Part shown: piece after piece, positions 51,727-60,572 of the stretch
Layout of the letters: each line of letters begins with the position of its first letter
Position numbering within the stretch: position 1 is the first letter of the stretch
Source: Pedobacter heparinus DSM 2366
GTDB lineage: Bacteria > Bacteroidota > Bacteroidia > Sphingobacteriales > Sphingobacteriaceae
Assembly (NCBI RefSeq): GCF_000023825.1
Contig: NC_013061.1
Span: 4,278,001 to 4,342,000, forward strand
Reading direction: 5' to 3'
DNA: 64,000 bases
Position numbers and translations under genes: made by a program
Notes under the pieces: model-generated
Databases searched by the model: none
Seen by the model: only the letters and a program-made list of their open reading frames with translations
What the model was told of the DNA's origin: nothing

Positions 51727-53172
51727 TTATGGTTGTGCACCTGTAAACTTCAGCAGCACTACATTTTCAACATGCTGTGTATGCGGAAACATGTCAACAG
51801 GTTTAATCCTTACTACTTCATATTTTTCTTTCAGCAGGGCCAGGTCGCGTGCCTGGGTGGCAGCATTACAGCTCACATACACTATTTTCCCTGCTTCCAT
51901 TTCCAAAAGCCGTTCTACCACATCAGCATGCATCCCTGCCCTTGGCGGATCGGTAATTACCACATCAGGTTTACCATGTTCAGCTATAAATTCCCTGGTC
52001 AGGATGTCTTTCATGTCTCCCGCATAGAAAACCGTATTGTCAATGCCATTCAGCGTTGCATTAAACTTCGCGTCTTCAATCGCTGTAGGTACATATTCAA
52101 TACCTACCACCTGTTTTACGCTCCGGGCTACAAAATTGGCAATGGTACCAGCTCCGGTATAAAGATCATACACCAGCTCATCACCAGAAAAACCTGCAAA
52201 TTCTTTGGTAATCTTATACAGTTCATGCGCCTGATCAGAGTTGGTCTGGTAAAAAGATTTTACACCTATCTTAAATTTCAGACCTTCCATCTCTTCAAAG
52301 ATATGGTCCCGTCCAGCGTAAGTGATCACTTCCTGGTCAAAAATAGTGTCGTTTTTTTTCTGGTTCACAATGTACAACAGCGCAGTAATTTCCGGGAAAC
52401 GGTTTTTCAGGAACTCCATTAAACCAATGATCTCTTCCTGCTCCACATAAGCAAAAACCACTGCCACCATCACTTCGCCGGTTGATGAAGTACGGATGAC
52501 CAGGTTCCTGAGGCTACCTTCGTGGTTACGCAGGTCATAGAACGAAAGTCCGGCTTTTAAAGCATAATCCCGAACCTCATTGCGGATGGTATTGGAAGGC
52601 TCCGCCTGCAAATAACAATGCTCAATGTCTAATATTTTATCAAAACGTAAGGGCACATGAAAACCCAGCGCATTCATTTCCAGTTCCGGATTGGGCGCAC
52701 CGGTTTCAGCCCCTTCCATCATGTCGGTCTTATTCAGCCAGCGCTTATTGGAAAAAGTATATTCGAGTTTATTTCTATAATATTTATTTTGTGCAGAACC
52801 CAGAATGGGCTCCATACCGGTCGTATCAATTTTTGCAAGGCGCTGCAATGCAGCCTCCACATTTTTGTGCTTAAACTTCAGCTGTGCAGCATATTCCATC
52901 TGTTGCCATTTACAGCCGCCACAGGTACCAAAGTGCTGGCAAAATGGTTCTGTCCTGAATGCTGATTTTTTATGTAACTGCTCTATTACAGCTTCAGCAA
53001 AGTTTTTCTTCTTCTTTATCACCCGAACATCCACCACATCACCCGGTACAGCTTTTTCTACAAAAACAACCAGTTCATCTGCTTTACCTACGCCTTTTCC
53101 TTCTTCGGCAATATCAATAATACTTAAATCAGGAATGATAGTTACCGTTCCGGCTTTTCTATTTCTACTCAT
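51727..53172 (-). CDS. rlmD: 23S rRNA (uracil-5-)-methyltransferase, RlmD/RumA family
   Basis: The protein has 481 aa: an N-terminal TRAM domain (about 10-70, 'DIAEEGKGVGKADELVVFVEKAVPGDVVDV' region), a [4Fe-4S] Cys cluster 'PFCQHFGTCGGCKWQQ' plus a Cys nearer the middle, an SAM-binding 'DLYTGAGTIANFVA', the 'DPPRAGM' motif and the nucleophilic Cys in 'VYVSCNAATQARDL'. It methylates a 23S rRNA uracil to 5-methyluridine. Exact position (747 or 1939) cannot be assigned by eye. It is the first gene of a short unit with the hypothetical gene at 51305. Confidence 0.93.
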   Translation of the reverse strand: MSRNRKAGTVTIIPDLSIIDIAEEGKGVGKADELVVFVEKAVPGDVVDVRVIKKKKNFAEAVIEQLHKKSAFRTEPFCQHFGTCGGCKWQQMEYAAQLKFKHKNVEAALQRLAKIDTTGMEPILGSAQNKYYRNKLEYTFSNKRWLNKTDMMEGAETGAPNPELEMNALGFHVPLRFDKILDIEHCYLQAEPSNTIRNEVRDYALKAGLSFYDLRNHEGSLRNLVIRTSSTGEVMVAVVFAYVEQEEIIGLMEFLKNRFPEITALLYIVNQKKNDTIFDQEVITYAGRDHIFEEMEGLKFKIGVKSFYQTNSDQAHELYKITKEFAGFSGDELVYDLYTGAGTIANFVARSVKQVVGIEYVPTAIEDAKFNATLNGIDNTVFYAGDMKDILTREFIAEHGKPDVVITDPPRAGMHADVVERLLEMEAGKIVYVSCNAATQARDLALLKEKYEVVRIKPVDMFPHTQHVENVVLLKFTGAQP

Positions 53173-53281
53173 TATGGCGCAAACTTAGATAAAAAAGAGA
53201 AAAAATTAGTTTTTTTTCAGACATACTCATCTCTGTGACGCAGAAAACGTCTTTTAAGAAAAGAAACCAATGTGCTACATC

Positions 53282-53392
53282 CTACCTGCCAAAAATTTTA
53301 AGTATCAAACCCAAAAAGCCATCAACCAGGTCAAATTTCACATCAAACTTCTCATCAACCAATACAGAAATTTCTAAAATCTCTTTACTCAT
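53282..53392 (-). CDS. Small ORF of 36 codons with its own promoter
   Basis: The protein would be MSKEILEISVLVDEKFDVKF plus 16 more residues ending 'GLILKIFGR'. It is amphipathic: the C-terminal half (LVDGFLGLILKIFG) is hydrophobic. No known family. On the minus strand TTTG (53443-53446), a 21-nt spacer and TATATTTG (53414-53421) form a consensus promoter with the ATG 21 nt downstream, which supports a real transcript. It may be a membrane-associated small protein or part of a regulatory RNA. Confidence 0.5.
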   Translation of the reverse strand: MSKEILEISVLVDEKFDVKFDLVDGFLGLILKIFGR

Positions 53393-53413
53393 TGTAATAC
53401 GATGGTAACTAAG

Positions 53414-53446
53414 CAAATATAGCGCATTTCATACCAAATACCCAAA
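53414..53446 (-). promoter_or_regulatory. Promoter upstream of the 36-codon ORF
   Basis: TTTG (53443-53446) and TATATTTG (53414-53421), 21-nt spacing, on the minus strand. Confidence 0.65.
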
Positions 53447-53505
53447 CGGTATAAGTTAAGTTTATGTAAAGAAATCTCTTTAAAGCCTATAAATTGGTGG
53501 GATAA

Positions 53506-54081
53506 TTATAAGGCTGCTTTTACCAGAAAGGGGAGTAATTCTTTTTGGAAGCTGACAAAGTTTTTACGGACATCCGAATCGCTTACTGAAGTAAAAGCAA
53601 ATGAAAACACAATGTTCTTACTGGCTTTTAGTAAAAAAGCAAGGCCTTCCCTACGCGAAGGATGGTTTTTAAAATGGTCCAGTTCCAGGTAAGCAGAAAG
53701 CAACAAAGATTCGAGCTGGTCGGACAGGTGTTTCAGGAATTCCTGTGAGTTGGCATTTTCGCGTACAAAATCCCAACCTATAAACTCGTTGCATACGGTA
53801 TAGGTTAACCTGCAGGTTTTCATGACCAATGCTTTAAGATGTTCCTCTTCATTGGCAAACTGAGCTTTATTTTTCAATATCTCGTGCAGGTTCAAATCCA
53901 GGTAATCCATTAAAATGGCATCCAGGATCTGTTCTTTGCTTTCAAAATACTTGTATATGGTCGCTTTTGCTATTCTTGCCTTCCTTGCGATCTCATTCAC
54001 ACTTGTTTTATGATAACCGTATTTTCTGAACAGTTCTTTAGCAGCCTTTACTATACTTTCTTTTATTTTTTCTGGTTCCAT
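53506..54081 (-). CDS. TetR-family transcriptional regulator
   Basis: The protein has 191 aa. The N-terminal helix-turn-helix 'TSVNEIARKARIAKATIYKYFESKEQIL' is typical; the rest is a helical ligand-binding domain. It follows the Rieske-like lipoprotein gene with a one-base overlap (TAATG at 54081), so pheS, the lipoprotein and this gene form a run. Target and ligand are unknown. Confidence 0.9.
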   Translation of the reverse strand: MEPEKIKESIVKAAKELFRKYGYHKTSVNEIARKARIAKATIYKYFESKEQILDAILMDYLDLNLHEILKNKAQFANEEEHLKALVMKTCRLTYTVCNEFIGWDFVRENANSQEFLKHLSDQLESLLLSAYLELDHFKNHPSRREGLAFLLKASKNIVFSFAFTSVSDSDVRKNFVSFQKELLPFLVKAAL

Positions 54082-54497
54082 TAATTGGTTACATGTAATG
54101 TATTTCCTGCTACAAATGTATTATACTTTTTAAGTGATAGCTGTGCCGGGGCTTTAGCAGGACTACCGTCTTCCAGCAGATATTTTGCCCCCGAACATTT
54201 ATCAGTAACGGTAAAACTGGGGTCATCCAGCTCTACTGCACATTTTTTTTCCGGATTAACCGTACTGCAGCGATCATAAGCTACATACCCACCACTGTTT
54301 GTGCGGTAGATGACTATACCTGCCACACCATAATCTGCAAATGCCACTGCACCACCCGGACTGCTCAACCTGATCAGCCGCGGATCGGTTAGCTGCGCAC
54401 TAAAATTAACCGGTACATTGGGGATATTCAGGTTTTCTTTTCCACATCCGGTCAGTACCAGGACCAGCATAAACAATCCGGCCAGTATTCTGTTCAT
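54081..54497 (-). CDS. Lipoprotein with a degenerate Rieske-like fold
   Basis: The protein has 138 aa with a lipobox LTGC (Cys18, 'MNRILAGLFMLVLVLTGCGK'). The C-terminal part resembles Rieske [2Fe-2S] proteins: 'YVAYDRCSTVNPEKKC' and 'KCSGAKYLLEDGSPAKAPAQLSLKKYN' follow the CxH / CxxH pattern region with the DGSP and GPA-L-Y context, but the cluster His residues are missing, so a Rieske cluster cannot form as in the family. It is exported and membrane-anchored. It shares one base with the pheS stop and with the TetR start. Confidence 0.7.
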   Translation of the reverse strand: MNRILAGLFMLVLVLTGCGKENLNIPNVPVNFSAQLTDPRLIRLSSPGGAVAFADYGVAGIVIYRTNSGGYVAYDRCSTVNPEKKCAVELDDPSFTVTDKCSGAKYLLEDGSPAKAPAQLSLKKYNTFVAGNTLHVTN

Positions 54498-55534
54498 CAG
54501 ATCAGCGAGGTTTTATATTGTTTCAAAAACCGGGCATCATTCTCAGAGAACAGGCGCAGGTCCTTAATCTCAAATTTTAAATTTGCAATGCGCTCAATGC
54601 CCATTCCAAAAGCAAAACCACTGTACTTTTTACTGTCTATACCGCAGTTTTCCAACACATTGGGATCAACCATGCCGCAGCCCAGAATTTCTACCCAGCC
54701 ACTATATTTACACATCTGGCAACCAGCACCTTTACAAATCGTACAGGAAATATCCATTTCGGCAGAGGGTTCGGTAAAAGGGAAATAAGAAGGGCGGAAA
54801 CGCACTTTAGTCCCTTCGCCGTACAACTCCTGAACAAAATAGAACAGGGTCTGCTTTAAATCGGCAAAAGAGACATGCTCGTCTACATACAGGCCTTCCA
54901 CCTGATGAAAAAAGCAATGTGCCCTGGCAGATATGGCCTCGTTACGGTAAACCCGTCCCGGCATAATGGCCCTGAATGGTGGCTTTCCTGCCTCCATCAT
55001 CCTGACCTGAACGGAGGACGTATGTGTACGCAGCGCGATGTCACCATGTTCTCCACCTTTTTTAATGAAAAAGGTATCCTGCATGTCGCGTGCCGGATGT
55101 TCTTCCGGGAAATTTAATGCCGAGAAATTGTGCCAGTCGTCCTCAATCTCCGGTCCTTCTGCAACTATAAATCCAAGTTTATTAAAAATCTCAATGATCT
55201 CCCTTCTTACCAAAGCCAGGGGGTGGCGGGAGCCAACTTCAAAACCTTCTCCTGGTAAAGTCATATCCAGACCAGATGCTGCAGCTGTATCTGTAGTTAA
55301 GGCTGCGTCTTTCAGCTCCTGATACCTGGCTTCTGCCAGCTGCTTAAATTCATTTAAAACTTTCCCCAGGCTTCTTTTTTCGTCAGGAGAAACGGCTTTA
55401 AACTCATCAAAAATATCTTTTATAATCCCTTTTGTGCCGAGGAATTTTATACGGAACTGCTCCAGTTCATCAGCAATGTTTGTCGAAAACGCCTTTATTT
55501 CGGCGGTATATTGTGTTATCTTATCTTGTAACAT
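54497..55534 (-). CDS. pheS: Phenylalanyl-tRNA synthetase alpha subunit
   Basis: The protein has 345 aa. N-terminal coiled coil (1-90), then class II motif 2 ('GRVYRNEAISARAHCFFHQVEG' region) and motif 3 ('GFAFGMGIERIANLKFEI'). The 'CTICKGAGCQMCKYSGW' Cys motif before motif 3 is normal for PheS. It charges tRNA-Phe together with PheT, whose gene is not in the window. A TATATTTG box (plus 55540-55547) ends 5 bp before the ATG, so the mRNA may be nearly leaderless. Confidence 0.97.
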   Translation of the reverse strand: MLQDKITQYTAEIKAFSTNIADELEQFRIKFLGTKGIIKDIFDEFKAVSPDEKRSLGKVLNEFKQLAEARYQELKDAALTTDTAAASGLDMTLPGEGFEVGSRHPLALVRREIIEIFNKLGFIVAEGPEIEDDWHNFSALNFPEEHPARDMQDTFFIKKGGEHGDIALRTHTSSVQVRMMEAGKPPFRAIMPGRVYRNEAISARAHCFFHQVEGLYVDEHVSFADLKQTLFYFVQELYGEGTKVRFRPSYFPFTEPSAEMDISCTICKGAGCQMCKYSGWVEILGCGMVDPNVLENCGIDSKKYSGFAFGMGIERIANLKFEIKDLRLFSENDARFLKQYKTSLI

Positions 55535-55539
55535 GGGAA

Positions 55540-55547
55540 CAAATATA
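55540..55547 (-). promoter_or_regulatory. -7 promoter element of pheS
   Basis: TATATTTG on the minus strand, 5 bp before the start codon and within 20 bp of the kbl stop. No good -33 TTTG is seen at the expected distance. Confidence 0.5.
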
Positions 55548-55555
55548 CAGCTAAT

Positions 55556-56743
55556 TTATATTACACCCAATGCCTTCCCCACCTTAGTAAATGCAGCTAT
55601 GGCTTTATCCAGGTGATGCTGCTCATGGGCGGCCGACAACTGCACACGGATTCTGGCCTTGCCCTGTCCAACTACCGGATAATAAAAGCCGATCACATAC
55701 ACCCCTTCATCCAGCATTTTTGCAGCAAATTCCTGTGCAAGTTTAGCATCGTATAACATTACAGGTACAATTGGATGTACTCCAGGTTTAATATCAAAGC
55801 CTGCCTCAGTCATTTTTTCACGGAAATACCGGGTATTGTTTTCCAGTTTGTCCCTCAAATCTGTAGTTTCGGTAAGTAGATCCAGCACCGCAACCGAAGC
55901 ACCTGCAATAGCCGGGGCAAGGGTATTGGAAAATAAATAGGGTCTCGAGCGCTGGCGCAGCATATCAATAATTTCTTTCCTGCCAGAGGTAAAACCACCA
56001 GACGCCCCACCCAAAGCCTTACCCAGCGTACCGGTAATGATGTCTACCCTGTCCATCACATTAAAATGTTCATGGGTACCACGACCAGTTTTACCGATAA
56101 ATCCTGTACAATGCGACTCATCAATCATTACCAATGCCTCATATTTATCTGCCAGATCACAGATCTGATCTAAAGGCGCCACAACACCATCCATAGAAAA
56201 TGCACCATCCGTTACAATAATCCTGTGCCTTGCCTCCTTCGCTGCAATCAGCTGCTGCTCCAGATCGGCCATATCCGCATTTTTATACCTGAAGCGTTTG
56301 GCCTTACACAAACGTACCCCATCAATAATCGAGGCGTGGTTCAGTTCATCGGATATAATGGCATCCTGATCATTAAACAAAGGTTCAAAAACCCCGCCAT
56401 TTGCATCAAAAGCCGCTGCATATAAAATGGTATCTGCTGTGCCCAAAAACTTAGAAAGCTTTTCTTCCAATTCTTTATGCACATCCTGGGTACCACAAAT
56501 AAACCTTACGGAAGACATGCCATAACCATATTTATCAATCGCCTTTTTGGCGGCATCAATTACCCTGGGATCAGCCGAAAGCCCAAGGTAATTGTTTGCA
56601 CAAAAATTAACCACTTCCTGTCCGGTACTCACTTTTATATCTGCACCCTGTGGGGTCACAATGATACGTTCCCGTTTAAATAAGCCATCTTTTTCTATTT
56701 GGTCTAGTTCTTGTTCAAGAACAGGTTGTAATGTTTTATACAT
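55556..56743 (-). CDS. kbl: Glycine C-acetyltransferase (2-amino-3-ketobutyrate CoA ligase)
   Basis: The protein has 395 aa from the ATG at 56743 ('MYKTLQPVLEQELDQIEKDG'). A frame from 56767 would start with TTG that lies inside the -7 promoter element (TAACTTTG at 56765-56772), so I reject it. PLP-binding Lys is in 'TGTLGKALGGASGGF'; 'YLGLSADPRVIDAAKKAIDKYGYGMSSVRFICGT' and 'DESHCTGFIGKTGRGTHEHF' are family blocks. It makes or cleaves 2-amino-3-ketobutyrate in threonine degradation. Related alpha-oxoamine synthases (BioF, serine palmitoyltransferase) are less likely given the close N-terminal match to Kbl. Confidence 0.92.
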   Translation of the reverse strand: MYKTLQPVLEQELDQIEKDGLFKRERIIVTPQGADIKVSTGQEVVNFCANNYLGLSADPRVIDAAKKAIDKYGYGMSSVRFICGTQDVHKELEEKLSKFLGTADTILYAAAFDANGGVFEPLFNDQDAIISDELNHASIIDGVRLCKAKRFRYKNADMADLEQQLIAAKEARHRIIVTDGAFSMDGVVAPLDQICDLADKYEALVMIDESHCTGFIGKTGRGTHEHFNVMDRVDIITGTLGKALGGASGGFTSGRKEIIDMLRQRSRPYLFSNTLAPAIAGASVAVLDLLTETTDLRDKLENNTRYFREKMTEAGFDIKPGVHPIVPVMLYDAKLAQEFAAKMLDEGVYVIGFYYPVVGQGKARIRVQLSAAHEQHHLDKAIAAFTKVGKALGVI

Positions 56744-56764
56744 ATTGTTGTGATTTGATACGCT

Positions 56765-56772
56765 CAAAGTTA
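56765..56772 (-). promoter_or_regulatory. -7 promoter element of kbl
   Basis: TAACTTTG on the minus strand, 21 bp before the ATG at 56743; it supports the shorter start. A clear -33 is not seen. Confidence 0.5.
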
Positions 56773-56882
56773 TACAATTACCCCCTGCTGGTGGTAACCT
56801 AAAATAACGGGGCCTTTTACAAATTTAACATTTAACTATATTTACCGGTAACTTATCCGATATTTAAGGCCTAATCCTCTGT

Positions 56883-59333
56883 ATGAAGAAACTATTTTTA
56901 ACGCTGGCACTGTTTATTCTGACTATCACGACCTTGCTTGCCCAGCAATTTAAATTAAGCGGCAGCATAAAAGACACAGAAGGACAGCCGGTATCCTTTG
57001 CATCGGTATACCTCAAAAACACCACTAAAGGCACCTCTGCCAATATTGATGGCTTTTACCGCCTGGCTATAGATAGGGGCAGCTTTACCATTGTATACAA
57101 AGCCATTGGCTATAAAGCAATAGAAAAAGAAATAACCATAAGCGGTGACGTTTCGGAAAATATAATACTTAGCCCCGAGGCTTATACACTCACTGGTGTT
57201 ACCATTAGCGCAAATGCTGAAGACCCTGCATACGCCATCATACGGCAGGCTATAAAAAATAGAAAAACACATTTAACAGAAGTACCTGCTTATACCAGCA
57301 ATGTTTACATTAAAGGTGTTCAAAAACTGGTAGGTGCACCAAAAAAGGTATTTGGCAGAGATGTTCAAAAAATGCTCGACCTGGATACCAATCGTAAGGG
57401 TATCCTCTATTTATCTGAATCTACCTCTACATTTGCCTTCCAGCGACCAGATAAGATCCATGAAGAAATGATCTCTTCTAAAATCGCAGGCAGGAACAAT
57501 GCCTTCAGTTTCAATAAAGCGTCAGACCTCATCATCAATTTTTACGAGAACATCCTGCTTGAGGACAAGCTTAGCTCCAGGGGCTTTGTTTCTCCCATTT
57601 CAGACAATGCCTTTCTGTACTACCGGTACAAACTGCTGGGTGTGAACACAGAGAACGGAATTACTGTAAACAAGATCCAGCTTATTCCGCGCCGTGACCA
57701 CGATCCGGTGTTCAGGGGCATTATCTATATCAGTGACGATAGCTGGCACCTGGTCAATGCAGAGGTTTACCTTACAAAAAATACAGGCATCAATTTGCTC
57801 GACACCTTAAACATCACCCAACAGTTTCTAAAGGTAGAAAACACCTATATGCCTTCCAACATCAACTTCCGGTTTAACGGAAATGTATTTGGGTTTAAAT
57901 TTGAAGGTTATTACATAGGTGTTTACAGCAATTATAACATCCGGCCCGATTTCCCTAAAAACTACTTTACCGGCGAAATCCTCAAAATCTCCAGGGCGGT
58001 AAACAAAAAAGACTCCCTGTTCTGGCTAAACAACCGACCTATTCCGCTTACACAGGAGGAAAGCCGGGATTATGTACGTAAGGATAGTATTGCTGTCCTT
58101 AAAACCTCAAAACGATATCTTGATTCGCTGGAAAGGGTAAACAACAAATTTGGCCTGGTTAAACTTGCCGTAACAGGTTACACCATCAACAACCGTTTTG
58201 AAAGAAAATACTATAAATTTGATCCGCTATACCGTTCTATATTTTACAATACCGTTGAAGGCTTTGCCCTTAAATATGGTGTAACGTATACTAAAGGCCT
58301 GCAAGACCGCAGTTATTACAATATCAGGCCCGAAGCCAGGTATGGCTTCTCTAATAAGACCTTTACAGGAAGCCTGGCAGCCAATTATTATTACAACCCG
58401 GTTAAACGGGCAAATATTAGCTTCAGTGCCGGATCGGGTATTTACGATCTTAACAATTATGGCTCCATGAGTTTGCTGGGCAACTCTATCAACTCCTTAT
58501 TTTTTGAAACCAATTTTTCCAAATTCTATAAAAAGGAATTCGTTAATATAGGGGCTACAAAAGAACTGGCCAACGGACTTCAGGCTACACTGGGCCTTGA
58601 CTATTCCCGCAATACCAATCTGATAAACACCACTCATTTTAAGATTAAGGATTTAAAAGGCGAAGAATTTACCTCTAACAACCCCTTTACGCCTGAAACA
58701 GAAACACCACTGTTCCCAACCTATAGGGCACTGACTTTAAATGCTACTTTAAATTATACGATCGGGCAAGAATTCATTACGCGGCCTGATGGCAAATTTT
58801 ATCAGCCATCCAAATACCCGGTCATCGAACTGTCTTACAAGAAAGGTATTCACAATGTATTGAGCAGCGATGTAAACTACGATCTGGCGTCTTTGGAAGT
58901 TTCACAAAACAGGATCAGTAGTGGCCTTTGGGGTTATTCATCCTTTGTTGCAGGTGTAGGGAAGTTCCTGAACAACAACAAAGTATTTTATCCTGAATTT
59001 AAACACTTCAGAGGAAACAATTCCCTGTTTTCTACGCCCGATCTCAGAAAGTTCCTTTTCCTTGATTTCTATATCTTTAGTACTGACCGGGAATACCTGG
59101 AGGCACATTTTGAGCATAACTTTTCAGGATTGCTGACCAATAAAGTACCATTGCTGCGCAAACTGAAACTGGAAGAGCTTGTTGGGGCCAGCTACTTAAG
59201 TCAGCCTTTAAAGAGAAATTATACTGAGTTTTACTTTGGCCTACAACGATTAATTTTCCGTGCAGCTTATGGATTTGCTTATGACGGAAGCAAAAGAGTT
59301 GAACATGGTTTCAGGTTCTCCTATGGGTTTTAA
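56883..59333 (+). CDS. DUF5686 family outer-membrane protein with carboxypeptidase-regulatory-like domain
   Basis: The protein has 816 aa: signal peptide ('LTLALFILTITTLLAQ'), a CarboxypepD_reg-like domain at about 22-110 ('LSGSIKDTEGQPVSFASVYLKNTTKGTSANIDGFY' region), then the DUF5686 region ('AYAIIRQAIKNRKTHLTEVPAYTSNVYIKGVQKL' block), and a C-terminal beta-barrel-like half ending 'GFRFSYGF' with a terminal Phe. It probably sits in the outer membrane; its function is unknown. It is divergent from kbl with a 139-bp gap and converges with the peptidase gene. Confidence 0.88.
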   Translation: MKKLFLTLALFILTITTLLAQQFKLSGSIKDTEGQPVSFASVYLKNTTKGTSANIDGFYRLAIDRGSFTIVYKAIGYKAIEKEITISGDVSENIILSPEAYTLTGVTISANAEDPAYAIIRQAIKNRKTHLTEVPAYTSNVYIKGVQKLVGAPKKVFGRDVQKMLDLDTNRKGILYLSESTSTFAFQRPDKIHEEMISSKIAGRNNAFSFNKASDLIINFYENILLEDKLSSRGFVSPISDNAFLYYRYKLLGVNTENGITVNKIQLIPRRDHDPVFRGIIYISDDSWHLVNAEVYLTKNTGINLLDTLNITQQFLKVENTYMPSNINFRFNGNVFGFKFEGYYIGVYSNYNIRPDFPKNYFTGEILKISRAVNKKDSLFWLNNRPIPLTQEESRDYVRKDSIAVLKTSKRYLDSLERVNNKFGLVKLAVTGYTINNRFERKYYKFDPLYRSIFYNTVEGFALKYGVTYTKGLQDRSYYNIRPEARYGFSNKTFTGSLAANYYYNPVKRANISFSAGSGIYDLNNYGSMSLLGNSINSLFFETNFSKFYKKEFVNIGATKELANGLQATLGLDYSRNTNLINTTHFKIKDLKGEEFTSNNPFTPETETPLFPTYRALTLNATLNYTIGQEFITRPDGKFYQPSKYPVIELSYKKGIHNVLSSDVNYDLASLEVSQNRISSGLWGYSSFVAGVGKFLNNNKVFYPEFKHFRGNNSLFSTPDLRKFLFLDFYIFSTDREYLEAHFEHNFSGLLTNKVPLLRKLKLEELVGASYLSQPLKRNYTEFYFGLQRLIFRAAYGFAYDGSKRVEHGFRFSYGF

Positions 59334-59364
59334 AATAAAAAAGGAGGCTACGAATGTAACCTCC
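59333..59364 (-). terminator. Terminator between the DUF5686 and peptidase genes
   Basis: Stem GGAGGCTAC (59343-59351) / GTAACCTCC (59356-59364), one mismatch, loop GAAT; on the minus strand followed by TTTTTTATTTTA. It ends the peptidase transcript and lies right at the DUF5686 stop. Confidence 0.75.
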
Positions 59365-59387
59365 CTTCCTGTATAGCTCAACCTTAA

Positions 59388-60572
59388 TCAGATCTTCATT
59401 TTTTTTCTCAGATCTGACGGAATGCCGTTTTTATGCAGTAAGAATGCTGTAGTTTTGTATTTTACAAAATTTCTGGTTACGTATAAATATCCTTTATAAT
59501 CGTTGGAAACGCCCCAAGAATTTTTAACAATATAGTATTCTTTACCCGCCTGATCTTTGGCAATACCCGTAATCTGCATCCCATGGTCATCCGTTGTTTC
59601 ATAATCATCAAAAGCTGTCTGACGCATGTCTACTGTAATCTCCTTCTCTGGTTTTGGACCGTTAAACATGGTTTTCTTTTCATCGGCAGACATATTATCA
59701 AAATCTTTTTCCGGCACATAAGCTACACCGTTCTTCCAGCTAAAACCTTTTTCACTTACATCCGTTGCCCAGGCCACAGTAAACCCTTTTTTAAGCGCAT
59801 TGTCAATAATCGAGGTAATGTCATTCATTTGCACATTGTATACCTGATCGTACGACCAATTGTCGGGTACCATGAGTACGGTTTTTTCATAGTACGGACT
59901 GGTAGTAAACGAAGAAAGTTCCACATAATCGGCCGGGTTGATCCCTACAACTTCTTTGGCAAAAGTTTTAGGGGTATATTCTTTACCTTCATAAGTAAAT
60001 TTTTCCGGTACAGCACCCATGCAGGAATCAATAGTGGCAATATATTTTGCTTTCCAGCTCGGATCAAATTTACCCGCAACAGCTTTTTTCAGGATCGCTT
60101 CTGTCAGCTTGTTCATCCTGTCAGACGAACCGGGGCTACCATAATTATTACCGTTATAAACTTCCTGTGGCAATGCGCCATATTTGGCAAACATATTGAT
60201 CACATCGTGACAGGCACCGCCATCACCCAAAGTTAGGGCCCCATGCATGCGTACATAATTGATCCCTTTTTCGATATAAGCATTACGCGCAGTAAAAAGA
60301 TCGGCAAGGTCGACAGGCTTTTTACCCATACGGATCATTTCTGATTCCAGGAATGAATTGGTGCTGTAGCTCCAGCAGGTACCAGAAGATTTTTGGTCCT
60401 TTATTGAAGTTGCCTCTGCATTAATTACAGGCGTAAAAATAAAGCTGTTGGCACTATTTGCGCTCTGGTTGTTTTTTAGTGAGTTTACAAGGTTGTCCTG
60501 TGCAAAACCAGCAGTTGAACCAAAGAGCAGACCTGCAGCCAACCACAATGGTTTCATTGAAATTTTAATCAT
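59388..60572 (-). CDS. Secreted C1-family cysteine peptidase, bleomycin-hydrolase/aminopeptidase C-like
   Basis: The protein has about 394 aa from the ATG at 60572 (60557 also possible), with a signal peptide ('MKPLWLAAGLLFGSTAGFAQ'). The papain-fold residues are present: Gln and Cys in 'DQKSSGTCWSYSTNSFLESE', His in 'DDHGMQITGIAKD' and Asn in 'VKNSWGVSND'. The sequence layout is that of the PepC/bleomycin hydrolase clade, usually cytosolic hexamers; the signal peptide here indicates a periplasmic or outer location. A -7 element TAAATTTG lies at 60621-60628 (minus). Function: peptide trimming, inferred. Confidence 0.9.
   Translation of the reverse strand: MIKISMKPLWLAAGLLFGSTAGFAQDNLVNSLKNNQSANSANSFIFTPVINAEATSIKDQKSSGTCWSYSTNSFLESEMIRMGKKPVDLADLFTARNAYIEKGINYVRMHGALTLGDGGACHDVINMFAKYGALPQEVYNGNNYGSPGSSDRMNKLTEAILKKAVAGKFDPSWKAKYIATIDSCMGAVPEKFTYEGKEYTPKTFAKEVVGINPADYVELSSFTTSPYYEKTVLMVPDNWSYDQVYNVQMNDITSIIDNALKKGFTVAWATDVSEKGFSWKNGVAYVPEKDFDNMSADEKKTMFNGPKPEKEITVDMRQTAFDDYETTDDHGMQITGIAKDQAGKEYYIVKNSWGVSNDYKGYLYVTRNFVKYKTTAFLLHKNGIPSDLRKKMKI

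Noticed and set aside
51733..52422. 229-codon plus-strand frame opposite the rRNA methyltransferase
   Set aside because: It overlaps a clear RlmD-family gene with SAM and Cys motifs; the frame has biased, non-protein-like composition.
59583..60236. 217-codon plus-strand frame opposite the cysteine peptidase
   Set aside because: It is a shadow of the peptidase gene, whose catalytic residues are all visible on the minus strand.
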